NCBI GenBank assembly: GCA_009760885.1
Contig: CM019697.1
Coordinates: 29,380,710 to 29,444,709 of the forward strand
DNA length: 64,000 bases
Direction of reading: 5' to 3'
Source: Achatina immaculata
Lineage: Eukaryota > Mollusca > Gastropoda > Stylommatophora > Achatinidae
Shown here piece after piece: positions 56,301 through 62,389 of the stretch (its first letter is position 1; each line of letters begins with the position of its first letter). The translations under genes and the position numbers were made by a program. The notes under the pieces were generated by a model. That model searched no databases, was not told the DNA's origin, and saw only the letters and a list, made by a program, of their open reading frames with translations.

Positions 56301-59300
56301 TTCTGGTCTAATTTTTTTTATTTTTGGCCACTGAAAAAGATTTCCTTTTTTTTTTTAAAGAACATTTTTACTAGGGTTGCTGATTGATGTTAACACTTTG
56401 TGGACCACAGTTATTTACCCTGAAAAACCCCCAGTTACCAGCCATTTTTCTGAAAAGTGAATTGTTTGGAGTTGACTTAGAAGAACATGCATAAACTCAT
56501 CATTGAGATAAATTAATCCAGGTTGGTAGACAGACTCCTAAGACCCTCTGGTACTTCTTGAGTGTGTGATATCTTGTGAAACAATTATCTAGATGCAATG
56601 AGACTTGACAACTTTGACAAATAAGTTTTGTTTCACTCTTTTTCTCATTGACCAAGCACACTCTGCACTTTCTAGATGGTGCTTTTTTAGTGCTTTCATC
56701 CTCAGGCTTCACAAGCACATGATCGTTTACTATTCCAGATAATCAATGTTGTGCATTATTGATATCATATGGACAAGTCTTTTGTTTTTCCTTCATCATG
56801 CTGCTTCAGTTTACACAACTCTTGAAATTTAGGCAAAAAATATTCCAGCAGAGGTTTTATTTTGCTAATTCTACCTGTTTATGGAAATGTCTGAGAGTTG
56901 TCAGCTCATTGTTTTAGAAAATATTGGTGTTTCTAGAAGAGAGTCTGTTGTCCAGTAATCTTTCCAGTGTGGCTTCCTAGTCTGGCCCATCAAAATGATC
57001 AGTCCAAAGAATTTGTTCATGTCTGAATGTGTTATATTTTCAGACAAAAAGGCAGTAGTTTGTTCATATGTTGGGTCTGTGCACAGTATAAATTTTCATG
57101 ATGAGCTAAGAGTTTAAAAAAATCATTGCCAAACACTGTATGGAAAATTTCCTCTTTGCTGTCTGTTTTGTTTACATTCATTGAAACACCAGGATTTCGT
57201 ATAAATTTGTCAAGAACTGGTGTAGAATCAATGTTACTCCACACACCTATATCACTGTTAATTATATCACATGAAAAATGTGAAATACTTACTGTTGGAG
57301 CATCATATCCTGACATTGAATAACAATCACACTGTCACTTGAATTTTCACTTCTGACATAGCAACGCTGTGCCTAGTTATCGTATTTTTAATCCAATCGC
57401 CATCACAGAAATCACTTTGAAATACATCAATTTCATTACTAGAATCATTAAACAATGATTTTTAGTCATCACTAGGGTAGTCAGAAAAATCAGAGCATAA
57501 TTCATTGTAAATCGCAGTGTCATTGAGAGAAACGTGCTCCGCCATTTGCACAAAATGTCGACTTGGCGAGATCTCGTAAATATGTGTTCCCAACAGCTAA
57601 AACCACAAGATTTCTATTTTTGTTAAAGTTATGAAGATTGAAAACAATATTTTATTATATTAACTTTGCAGTAAAAATACAGACAGCCAAAAATTACTTT
57701 AAATAAGAAGCTAGAAACAGTTTAAATAAGACAACCATCGAAAACGCTAAATTCACCTTTCGGCCAAAAATGCATGGAAACCGGAAAACGGATTACCCCA
57801 TCTTTGGCCCGGGAAGTGTTAACATATATGGTTAATGTATTCAGAATTTCTGGATTAAATTTTTAAACATTCTTACATCTGAAATCCTTCCCGTGCCGTT
57901 AAATGTAACATAGGGCTCATATAGTTGTTTGCCAAGATTTCCTGTTCTCGACGAGTCTTTCAGCTTCATCAAGGATATTATGCCCACTAAACTGGCTTCT
58001 CTTAACAATGTCCTCTTTAGAGTTTCACTTGGTCGACCTCTTTTTCTTCAGCCTGTTGTGCTTCACTTGATAGCTTGTTTTGGTATTCTCTGATTGTTTC
58101 TTCTCATCACATGACCGGCATATGTCCACCTTCTTCTTCTTACCGCCCATGAGACAGGTTGTAGTTTGCTCATTTGTCTTATCTGTGCGTTGTTCTTGAA
58201 TTCATTCCACTTTATATAGAGTATTTTCCTGGGGCATTTGTTTTCAAAAAGAGTCTAATTTCATTCTATTTCTTTAGTTGATTTCCAGCTTTCACATGCA
58301 TAAATGAGGGTGGATATCACATTTGAATCGAATAATCTTAACTTGGTTTTTTGTGCTTATAACTTCTGAATTCCGAATATTCTCAAGATTTTTGAAGGAC
58401 AATGCTGCTTTTGCAATTCGAATTCTAACTTCTTTCCTAGTGTCACCATCCTGGTCTATGTAGCTGCCAAGGTATGGAAACTGGTTTACTTCATCAACTG
58501 TTCCTTTTATGTATATTTTTCTTTTTTGATTAATGAGAAGTTTCATTATTTTTGTTTTGTCTTTGTTAATTTCAAGACCTATTTTGATAGCCAAGGAAGA
58601 CAGGGAATCTGTTTTTTCCTGCATCAATTTCACATTGTCACTGATAAGAGTTATGTCATCTGCAAAATCTGCTATAACAAGAAAATATTTATGTGCTACA
58701 TATGTAAAGCCACCTCCATGTTCAGTTACAAATATCACTTTTTTTATTACTGCATTTGGAGATGCTGCACATGACAGTAACTTTGCAACATGAAGGGTTT
58801 GCCAGTGTTCTCCACTTGACAACATAGTGAGTTCTCATGTGGTGTAAGGAGGTGTAAACTGTTACATGTTTGTTATGAACTTTAATCCTTAATGAAATAT
58901 GGCTATTCCTCAGCTGATACAGAACTGTCACTGTTTTCTCATCAGAGTAATAATTCTGATACTGCAGGCAAGAATAGCTGACCTCCCATTTCATAAGTAT
59001 GCACAAGGGATTGTAGGAATGGGGCGTGAACTAAAAAGGGGAAGATAGCGATTTTCACCCGGCTGCCCAAGTGGTTATCACATGCCCATGTCTAGATATA
59101 GTACTTAGAAACCCTGGGGACCAATATCCCATAAAACACTAAGTTTAGGAGAGGGGCAAGTACAGGTATAATGTGTACGGAATGTATAAACGACATATAT
59201 TCATAGGAGTGAGAATTACATACATATACAAAGTTCTCATGTGGTGTAAGGAGGTGTAAACAGTTAAATGTTTGTTAGAACTTTAATCCTTGATGAAATA

Positions 59301-59570
59301 TGCCTATTCCCCAGCTGATACAGAACTGTCATTGTTTTCTCATTATGCTAGACTTGCTGAATGATCCTTGTACACCTGTTTTAAGAGGTGTTTAAGAAAA
59401 ATTTACCAGCCACATAAAATTTCACAAATTTCAAGGATTTAAAATGTAACAAGTACTTTTGACTGACTTACAGGTTGGCTGCTAATATTGCTTTCTATCT
59501 GTATTTGATTGAGAATAACGTTGACTGCAGAGGTCATCCTGTTCTTAAAAGGATCGTTCAGTGGAAGAAG
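32323..59570 (+). CDS. UTP3: UTP3/SAS10-like gene, ten exons, continues past window
   Basis: Ten plus-strand exons with compatible phases encode about 255 residues: 32323-32369, 45221-45296, 45829-45870, 47937-48054, 49938-50015, 52375-52487, 52934-53002, 53538-53594, 56145-56215 and 59474-59570. Domain order matches SAS10/UTP3, an SSU processome component for 18S rRNA maturation in the nucleolus. It runs: basic N-terminus, an FTDEISEFTDARNK element, acidic SESEEE and DEEGESDEE blocks, a W-S-x-K-R-x-x-x-Y box, a coiled acidic EEDF segment, and the Sas10/Utp3 domain core NIAFYLYLIENN with GHPVLKRIVQWKK. The basic C-terminus is not seen and should lie downstream. Intron 1 alone is 12.9 kb. Exon 9 is the least certain member because it diverges from the family between the EELK helix and the NIAFYL strand. 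Confidence 0.78.
33082..35469 (+). mobile_element. LINE A, 5'-truncated, with nested retroposon copy 3
   Basis: LINE A segments 33082-33582 (FDCVQHQKLWEIMEKMGF to VESFEYLG) and 34906-35469 (EYLGSLLTSSGD to GHANE, AATG tail). The outer TSD TGTCCAAAATACA (13 bp) is perfect at 33069-33081 and 35470-35482. Lies in UTP3 intron 1. Confidence 0.9.
33583..34905 (+). mobile_element. GC-rich modular retroposon, copy 3, with perfect TSD
   Basis: Inserted in LINE A with TSD AATATCTTGGAT (33571-33582 and 34906-34917). Interior: two CTGCTGGCGAG modules (33587 and about 33815), four ~107-bp modules (33725, 33993, 34100, 34207), linker, three ~90-bp modules (34423, 34511, 34602), a 3' region and an ACGAAGAAGAAGAAG tail. 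Every 90-bp module contains CTCACCCGG (CTCATCCAG in the third) and, about 45 nt on, CCGGTGAGA, which pair as a hairpin. No reading frame is conserved between copies. The TSD plus simple tail say it moves by target-primed reverse transcription. Confidence 0.85.
35615..35932 (-). mobile_element. LINE A, 3' end
   Basis: Minus-strand 3' end of family A with a GACTGACTGACTCA tail at 35618-35632. Its 5' side is cut by the Tc1-like element. Confidence 0.75.
35937..37468 (-). mobile_element. Tc1-like DNA transposon, degraded
   Basis: Near-terminal inverted repeats: left TATCCAAAAAAAGAAATG, right (complement) TGTTCAAAAAAAGAAACG. Transposase on the minus strand carries an HTH remnant (36990-37140: HDSTISRLWHRF-like), RPNERFAQNCVDE, GGGIMVWG, QQDNGHNSVRF and MSPDMNPTEHLWDELQRH. 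The second Asp (QQDN) and Glu (NPTEHLWD) of the DD34E triad survive. Stops and shifts make it inactive. Confidence 0.85.
36129..36757 (-). pseudogene. Tc1-like transposase, catalytic half
   Basis: Two overlapping frames on the minus strand: 36494-36757 (FSDESRF-like region lost, then GDVSGLVTNL, RRRVYLRPNERF, GGGIMVWGMI) and 36129-36458 (VFQQDNGHNSVRFTTQFL, MSPDMNPTEHLWDELQRH, LIASMSRRCQ). The protein resembles the Tcb1/Tc1 group with the C-terminal R-x-x-x-x-I-x-x-x-x-G-G-x-T-x-Y end changed to GHTPY. About 10 residues are lost at the junction. Confidence 0.8.
37948..38125 (+). mobile_element. tRNA-derived SINE
   Basis: Box A-like TTAGCCGAGTGGTTAGGC and box B-like GGTTCAGTCCC with a T-arm CTGG..CCAG stem and 7-nt loop. 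The first 80 bp fold partly like a tRNA (possible anticodon ACT), then about 95 bp of non-tRNA body follow. The acceptor stem does not pair, so it is a SINE head rather than a working tRNA gene. Confidence 0.6.
38283..40716 (-). mobile_element. LINE family B, rearranged, with 11-bp TSD
   Basis: 3' end at 38283 (TCTCTCTG tail), RT and thumb with LEDLDFADDICLLS and LKINVGKTKLMK up to the RWHGLLHKIVNVIKALYKGF box near 39310. Then 39322-39488 is an inverted copy of the family's own 3' end. Beyond it are the linker and endonuclease (GDFNAKIGVGNEDRR, YYAPKEAPEEV). The RT N-terminus (about 450 bp) is missing. TSD ATACAGTACAT at 38272-38282 and 40717-40727. Confidence 0.85.
39322..39488 (+). mobile_element. 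Inverted LINE B 3'-end piece inside LINE B
   Basis: Plus-strand copy of the family's last 165 bp (RRATERMLSNRGLTWARE box and AGGTTCAGAGAGAT tail) inside a minus-strand element. It replaces the missing RT N-terminus. Confidence 0.75.
40728..41734. other. UTP3 intron 1, nothing recognised
   Basis: AT-rich DNA without readable domains. An open frame at 41383-41658 (minus) has no recognisable motif and low support. Confidence 0.4.
41735..42670 (-). mobile_element. Penelope-like element, GIY-YIG end and 3' region
   Basis: Minus strand: PPLFAYKQEPNLKDILVHS (RT/GIY-YIG linker), then the endonuclease NVIYVIVCKRCKMTYTGETG with a V-I-Y..Y-T-G-E-T-G version of GIY-YIG, LGDHMQKHLHNI and PVLNHF. The 3' end at 41735-41815 contains GAAACGTCACGACTG. 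Penelope-like elements end in such a nuclease and often carry hammerhead motifs in their terminal repeats. RT domain not present. One frameshift after LPVL. Confidence 0.75.
41776..41806 (-). ncRNA. Degenerate hammerhead-ribozyme-like core
   Basis: Minus strand has GGC-TCAT-GCC (a 3-bp stem II with tetraloop) followed by GAAAC and GTC, as in minimal type I hammerheads. The CUGAUGA strand reads ATGATTA, so the active core is altered. Known for the family; activity here is unlikely. Confidence 0.4.
42671..43560. other. UTP3 intron 1, nothing recognised
   Basis: AT-rich, no readable transposon or exon on either strand. Confidence 0.4.
43580..44800 (+). pseudogene. Copy of a repetitive invertebrate protein family of unknown function
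   Basis: Reading across frames gives CKTCTEHLPKWTNGKRTCL, FGVAVVWREHCCCC (Cys-rich), PPFFTQDNNLVFCIDIGNLV, WRLFINSLKCVLLNSGNKY, HQWVICVDLKMVNFLLGQQS, TKYPWFLCLWESRAKYEHWA and a decayed LMKQFVKAL-like tail. This motif order occurs in large multicopy families of uncharacterised proteins in aphids, cephalopods and other invertebrates. The catalytic role is unknown; distribution suggests a mobile origin. Many stops. The 44155-44463 frame is the longest intact piece (103 codons). Confidence 0.62.
44801..45220. other. End of UTP3 intron 1, nothing recognised
   Basis: AT-rich intronic sequence up to the acceptor CATTAG of exon 2. Confidence 0.4.
45221..45296 (+). CDS. UTP3: UTP3 exon 2
   Basis: Acceptor TTTCATTAG, then one base completing Asn and 25 codons VAESDSDVGDIF..EFTDARNK, donor GTGAGA. 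The DEISEFTDAR segment corresponds to the conserved D-x-V-D-x-F-H-x-A-R element near the N-terminus of UTP3. The alternative acceptor eight bases downstream would put the exon out of phase with exon 1. Confidence 0.78.
45829..45870 (+). CDS. UTP3: UTP3 exon 3
   Basis: A 42-bp in-phase micro-exon, INLEDDRGSESEEE, between acceptor ATTTCAG and donor GTCAGG. It gives the first acidic block. Size and phase (0/0) mean skipping it would keep the frame. Confidence 0.7.
46203..47010 (+). pseudogene. Mariner transposase, SETMAR-like, heavily decayed
   Basis: From an ATG at 46203 (MADKFKQ) pieces include SSTNGGKC, LELRE-like YLEFHE, LETKTSH, SMLIIFFPPC, SDFYCSVLRHLRN, RKRPELW, NWLLHH and NNMVVVPH. Same subfamily as the SETMAR transposase. 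The TGDE box is unreadable and the SPDLAPCD box is largely lost. Lies in UTP3 intron 3. Confidence 0.68.
47215..47470 (+). mobile_element. LINE A, 3' end, in UTP3 intron 3
   Basis: YFGHIKHHDNLEKTVFEGYI to GHANK and an ATAAATGAATGAAT tail. 5'-truncated at the FGHIK box. Confidence 0.82.
47937..48054 (+). CDS. UTP3: UTP3 exon 4
   Basis: Acceptor TTATGCAG, 39 codons plus one base, donor GTATGA. It reads EEIFGLVDEEGESDEEIGEW and then a basic KQLKEIKF stretch. The E-E-hydrophobic-x-L-hydrophobic-D-E pattern matches the EEVLALD-type motif of the family. Confidence 0.8.
48801..48817. repeat. Poly-C run after (TC)n, UTP3 intron 4
   Basis: 17 C residues following a TCTCTCTCTC run. 48055-48780 otherwise holds no recognised feature. 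Confidence 0.85.
48915..49005 (-). mobile_element. LINE A fragment, about 90 bp
   Basis: Matches the FECKCYRRVLQI box of family A (minus), internal fragment without 3' end. 49006-49527 holds nothing recognised. Confidence 0.65.
49570..49840 (-). mobile_element. LINE B 3' end flanked by a 42-bp TSD
   Basis: The MGHMVRMTDNSLPKIALRW and RRTTERMLSNRGLTWARE boxes on the minus strand. A 42-bp direct repeat starting TTTATATGTGGCTGACAG lies at 49528-49569 and 49841-49882, with one mismatch. Confidence 0.85.
49938..50015 (+). CDS. UTP3: UTP3 exon 5
   Basis: Acceptor TTTTAACAG, 78 bp, donor GTATGC. It encodes DAPEKSWSNKRLAFYGSGV and RRKPKQA. The S-W-x-x-K-R-x-x-x-Y-G box is the family's conserved aromatic motif between the acidic regions. 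Confidence 0.82.
50637..51323. mobile_element. piggyBac-type MITE, non-coding, 687 bp
   Basis: Left TTAA (50633-50636) then CTCTTCCCGTGCC. The right end is GGCACGGGAAGAG then TTGA (a decayed TTAA) at 51324-51327. The 13-bp inverted repeats match perfectly. A block (CACTATAxTGACTxTGGCACG) occurs twice near the right end. No transposase frame. Lies in UTP3 intron 5. Confidence 0.82.
51370..51600 (+). mobile_element. RNase H domain of a different LINE
   Basis: The plus strand reads IPSRCGIPGSEKADGLAKDG, then PITYNQKKSMIK, HDDYAC and TERNKSPFSI. This is the end of the RNase H domain (C-G-I-x-G-N-E-x-A-D-x-L-A-K) and the R-x-E-Q-x-x-I-x-R-L-R-T-G-H tail of Jockey/I-type LINEs. Only this fragment is present. 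Confidence 0.72.
51601..52060 (-). mobile_element. LINE A, internal part, in UTP3 intron 5
   Basis: Minus strand from ESFEYLGS through the AIHLSHHNICL region to GYMMGKRKT. Lacks the 3' end, joins the RNase H fragment directly. Confidence 0.75.
52375..52487 (+). CDS. UTP3: UTP3 exon 6
   Basis: Acceptor ATCTTGCAG, 113 bp, donor GTAAAT. It encodes ESDEDDEWTLEEKEIEKLQQ and continues to LDEEDFLMPSLLQ: an acidic coiled-coil helix ending in the E-E-D-F motif seen just before the Sas10 domain. Confidence 0.82.
52934..53002 (+). CDS. UTP3: UTP3 exon 7
   Basis: Acceptor TGCCTCCAG, 23 codons KVKAVEKSELTVKRDLNEQE then KEE, donor GTTTGT. It corresponds to the V-x-K-D-L-x-x-x-S-x-x-E-K segment that leads into the Sas10/Utp3 domain. 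Phase 0 at both ends. Confidence 0.72.
53164..53250. repeat. (CA)n microsatellite with C-rich end
   Basis: Three CA runs separated by AATGCA, ending in CCCCACCCCACCCC. In UTP3 intron 7, with a T/C-rich stretch to 53290. Open frames on both strands here are artefacts. Confidence 0.88.
53538..53594 (+). CDS. UTP3: UTP3 exon 8
   Basis: Acceptor TTTTTTTAG, 19 codons FTKKLHPEFEPLRQELNIC, donor GTGAGT. The H-P-E-hydrophobic-x-P-L-x-x-E-L pattern corresponds to the S-P-E-L-L-x-L-I-x-D-L opening helix of the Sas10 domain. Confidence 0.72.
53812..54684 (+). mobile_element. Internally deleted mariner with TIR remnants
   Basis: Left end CGAGGCGTGTCTAAAAAG after TA. The right end is decayed but retains CCGTTCACCAAACTTTTT in inverted register, ending at 54684 before TA. 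Transposase pieces are THEMLVQVYGMEAMSRKCVY and FKCFHDRKEMTEDEPRSAW (HTH), then a jump to VHQFLAQCGIAFS and CGLLSVSP / VDFFLFPHLKSIMKGAHFAD and DGDYFEGQ. About 480 bp of the catalytic centre are missing. UTP3 intron 8. Confidence 0.8.
54159..54612 (+). pseudogene. Mariner transposase, N- and C-terminal ends only
   Basis: HTH part 54159-54310 (ends DEPRSAW, where the linker GRP should follow) fused to the C-terminal part 54330-54612 (VDFFLFPHLK to YFEGQ stop). The C-terminal part keeps one of the catalytic Asp positions in SPDLAPVD-like sequence (frame broken). A mariner subtype distinct from the 23959 element. Confidence 0.75.
54850..55200. other. UTP3 intron 8, nothing recognised
   Basis: AT-rich intronic sequence; no domain on either strand. 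Confidence 0.4.
55205..55710 (+). mobile_element. LINE D/E-type RT C-terminal fragment
   Basis: The plus strand reads YLGTTILADGKCTNEIKS, AKGAFCNMKKIL, KLEATEMWFWQKM and FWTERKRNEEV. These match the RT thumb of families D and E (compare LEAAEMWFIRRML). Both ends missing. Confidence 0.7.
55912..56140 (+). repeat. Three tandem copies of a ~75-bp unit next to exon 9
   Basis: Units start at 55912, 55988 and 56063 with TTGGCCACATATCAAAGC and end CACTGCTA. Differences between units are a few substitutions and indels. The third unit runs directly into the ACCTACAG acceptor of UTP3 exon 9. Confidence 0.9.
56145..56215 (+). CDS. UTP3: UTP3 exon 9 (tentative)
   Basis: Acceptor CTACCTACAG, 23 codons plus two bases, donor GTAAGT. 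It reads IGELEKLKGIKGWKIESRD then TCFR. Entry and exit phases (0 and 2) fit exons 8 and 10 exactly, and IGELEKL continues the helix of exon 8. The second half does not resemble the usual K-Y-x-L-Y-L-N-Y segment, so an additional exon could be missing or this end could be altered. The acceptor lies directly after a three-copy tandem repeat. Confidence 0.45.
56394..57818 (-). mobile_element. piggyBac-like element, internally deleted
   Basis: Bounded by TTAA at 56390-56393 and 57819-57822. Ends CACTTTGTGGACCA (left) and CACTTCCCGGGCCA (right, complement) agree at 10 of 14. The minus strand encodes piggyBac pieces: an acidic start near 57545, FGNDFFKLLAHHENLYCAQT, WKDYW..SLLETPIFSKTMS, and a C-terminal Cys-rich domain. 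The catalytic centre is missing. In UTP3 intron 9. Confidence 0.85.
56500..57545 (-). pseudogene. piggyBac transposase (PGBD-like), two ends
   Basis: N-terminal part: start MAEHVSLND at 57545 with an acidic stretch and a stop after YPSDD, then IFHTVFGNDFFKLLAHHENL (the DDE_Tnp_1_7 entry helix). C-terminal part: 56500-56718 with C-x2-C, C-x2-C and H-x3-C spacings (CRVCLVN, CQSCQVSLHLDNCF) forming the zinc-binding C-terminal domain of piggyBac transposases. About 300 residues including the three catalytic Asp are deleted. Confidence 0.78.
57880..58690 (-). mobile_element. LINE C, 3' part, in UTP3 intron 9
   Basis: Minus strand: FADDITLISDNVKLMQEK, LGLEINKDKTKIMKLLIN-like, NQFPYLGSYIDQDGDTRKEV, then the 3' end. 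About 810 bp, 5'-truncated. Confidence 0.8.
58830..59346. repeat. Direct repeat (~118 bp) about 400 bp apart
   Basis: AGTTCTCATGTGGTGTAAGG starts both copies, at 58830-58949 and 59232-59346. Copies are about 90% alike. A SINE-like unit lies between them. Confidence 0.85.
59048..59180 (+). mobile_element. tRNA-like SINE, weak
   Basis: GGCTGCCCAAGTGGTTATCA resembles a Leu/Ser-type box A, and GGGGACCAATATCCC sits where box B belongs. No proper acceptor stem. Low-confidence SINE call. Confidence 0.35.
59474..59570 (+). CDS. UTP3: UTP3 exon 10, core of the Sas10/Utp3 domain
   Basis: Acceptor GACTTACAG, 97 bp, donor GTAAGT. It encodes LAANIAFYLYLIENNVDCRG and HPVLKRIVQWKK. The N-I-x-F-Y-L-x-L and G-H-P-V-hydrophobic-x-R-hydrophobic-V motifs are diagnostic for the Sas10/Utp3/C1D fold. 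The last usable exon seen; the remaining C-terminal exons must lie beyond the LINEs at 60285-64000. Confidence 0.85.
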
Positions 59571-59664
59571 GTAAGTCTTGTTTTTGAACACATTCATTTT
59601 GTTATTTTATTTAGCGTTTAATCTACAGAGGTTCTTCGTCGTTTTTAAAAATCCTAAGGACATT

Positions 59665-60280
59665 GCTGATACATCTTTATTATATATCATTTTGTTTGAA
59701 ATTGGATGTAGTTTGATATTCTAAAGCCTAAATTACATATTTTAAGTTTTGTGACTGTAAGGATCATGAAATCTTAATAAAGTACAAAATAAAATTGTAA
59801 CAGAAAATATTGACTTTCACTTTCACATAGAAGGAAAAAAAGAAGTAATGAAATATTGGAGAAGAGATTGTTTTATTAAAATATAACTTTTAAAACTTTT
59901 TCTGCACAACATACTCAAATAAGAAGTCAGTGTGACTAATAATAATGAAATGACAGTTTTTATTTTATTTTTACATTGCCAACATTGAGAGTAACATTGT
60001 TAGAAAAAACCTGAGAAAAATGTCCGATTCAGATACTTGACTGACTCCTTATGCAAAGGGCTGATACATCTTTATCATAGATCATTTTGTTTAAAATTGG
60101 ATGTAGTTTGATATTCTAAAGCTTAAAAATGACATTTTTGAAGCTATGCGACTGCAGGCTCATGAAATTTGAATAAGGTACGGAATAGAATTGTAAAAAA
60201 AAATATTGACAGTATCCTTTCACATAGAGGGGAAAAGAAAGTAATGGAATATTGGAGAAGACATTGCTTGTTTTATCTAA
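59665..60280. repeat. Direct repeat (~215 bp), period 395 bp, in UTP3 intron 10
   Basis: GCTGATACATCTTTATTATA and onward at 59665-59880 recurs at 60060-60275 with roughly 80-85% identity. The LINE at 60285 is inserted next to the second copy. Confidence 0.85.
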
Positions 60281-60284
60281 TCTA

Positions 60285-62385
60285 ATCTAATCTATCTAAG
60301 CATCATGCTGTGTGGCATAGGTGATCATTTCTCTCCACAATTCCCTGTCTTTTGCGTTGATTATGAGATCCGCCGGTGACTTTCTTCTCAGCCACACTAA
60401 CACCCCATCCAGTAACTTCTCTTTCTGTCTTCCTCTGTCTCTTCTTCCCTTAATTTTTCCTCTTTCCACAGTGTGTTCCAGTTTTCCTCTTCTCTGGAAC
60501 TGTCCTACAAATCTTGCTTGTCTGCCTCTGATCTTTGATATAATTTGCTTTTTTAACTCCAGCCTCTCTTAAGATTTCTTCTTGGATTTTCTTGGCTGTC
60601 CATGGTACATTCAGCATCCTTCTTATAAACCACATTTCCATGGCCCCTATTTCTTGCTGTACTCTCTTATTCATGGACCATGCTTCACATCCATAAAACA
60701 AAATTGGCTCAGTGTAACATTTAAGTACTTGGAATCTTGTTTCCATTGATATGGATCTGTTTCACAAGATGTGTCTCATTGTCTGGAATGCTGACTTGGC
60801 CTGAGCATGTCTGCTTTTTATTTCATTGTGACATTTCCCATCAGTTATAAATCTTCCTAAGTACTTGTATCTATCAAATTGTTTCAGATTTGTGCCATCA
60901 ATGGTAATGCTACATTTTAGTGGTATTCTTTTCTGTGAGATGATCATTACCTCAGTCTTCTTTTTGTTCAGGCTGAGGCCTTTATTTTTACTTTCATGAA
61001 CCACGATGTCCAGAAGAGCCTTTAACTCCCCTTAACTTTTAGCAATCAGAACTGTGTCATCTGCATATCTTAAGTTGTTAAGGTTGTACCTGCCAATTGA
61101 TATTCCTGGCATGTTCTCTATATTTCTCATTATGTTTTTGCTGTACAAGGAGATAGAACACGTCCTTGTCTCACTCCCAATTTTGTCTTGGAGTGCTATT
61201 TGGTTCTCAACCCTCATTGCTTCTGATTGCTTCCAATATATGTTTTTGATGAGTTTTTGATCTTTCCCATCTATATTGATGTCCTCCAGCATTCTTATAA
61301 TTTATGTGTGTCTCACTTTATCGAATGCTTTACAGTAGTCTATGAAGCATAAGTATAGATCCATCTTTACTTCTGTTGATCCCATCAGTGTTCTCATTAT
61401 ATATGACTCTTCTCATAACAGTACAAAGTAGAATTTTGGTAACATGACTCATAAGACTAATGGTTCGATGGTCTTCACATTCAACTGCACCTTGTTTCTT
61501 TGGTAGGGCAATGAAAATTGATTGCAAAAGGTCTGATGGGACATAGTTACTGTTATAGATGGCATTCAGCAATCTGGTAATTATTTCTATGTCAAGCACT
61601 CCTAATGCTTCCAATTCTTCCTTGGTGATTTTATCTGGTCCTGGTGCTTTGTTATTCTTCATGTGTTTGATGGGTTCTTTCACTTCTGCTTTTAATATGT
61701 GAGGCCTATCATTATTATTTTGTATATCTATTTCGCTCCTATTGTCCTCATAGAGTTCTGTAATGTATTCACTCCAATTTGCCATTATTTCATCTCTGTC
61801 CATTATTGTATGCCCCTCCTTTGACTTCAGGCAACCAGTCTTGTGGTATGTCTTTTTGTTTGTTAACTCCTTTATTTGTTTGTACATATCTCTTGTGTTT
61901 CCATGATGGTATGTCTCTATTTCATTACATTTATTATTTTGCCACTCTCTTTAGCTTTATTGCATTTGTGTCTTATTTATTTATTTATTTTGTCATATTT
62001 ATCTTTATCTTCCTTAAGACTTCTTCTCTGATCCATTAGTTGCAAAATTTCTTCTGTCATCCACCCCTGTTTAGCATGTCTTTTATTTGAGGTAGGATTT
62101 CGATAGATGTTTGCTGAATAGTCTTTGAGCATATTCCATTGTTCGCCAATCGTTTCAGTCTTCTCTATAGCATTATATCTATTATGTACTATGGTCTTAT
62201 ATTGTTCTTGCATTGCTTTATATTTCTGCAACAGCTCTCTATCTAGTTTTTTGTTTTTAGCTGCTACCATGAACCTCTTTAGCCTGATTCTCACTTTTCC
62301 TACGACTGGGATGTGGTCACTGTTGCAGTCTGTGCTTGGTCTTGATTTCATGGATATTAGTCTTGTCTTGTCCTTACTCATTTAC
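60285..62385 (-). mobile_element. LINE family E, 5'-truncated, AGATT-type tail
   Basis: Minus strand: endonuclease end STDCNSDHIPVVGKVRIRL, linker KQGWMTEEILQLMDQRRS, RT with NNKAPGPDKITKEEL, EDHRTISLMSHVTKI, LCFIDYCKAF, NNLRYADDTVLIA, DRYKYLGRFIT, and C-terminal EMWFIRRMLNVPWTAK. The 3' tail is (AGATT)3-4 at 60280-60296. Same family as the twin-primed element at 15840. About ten frame breaks. Confidence 0.85.
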
Positions 62386-62389
62386 TGCT

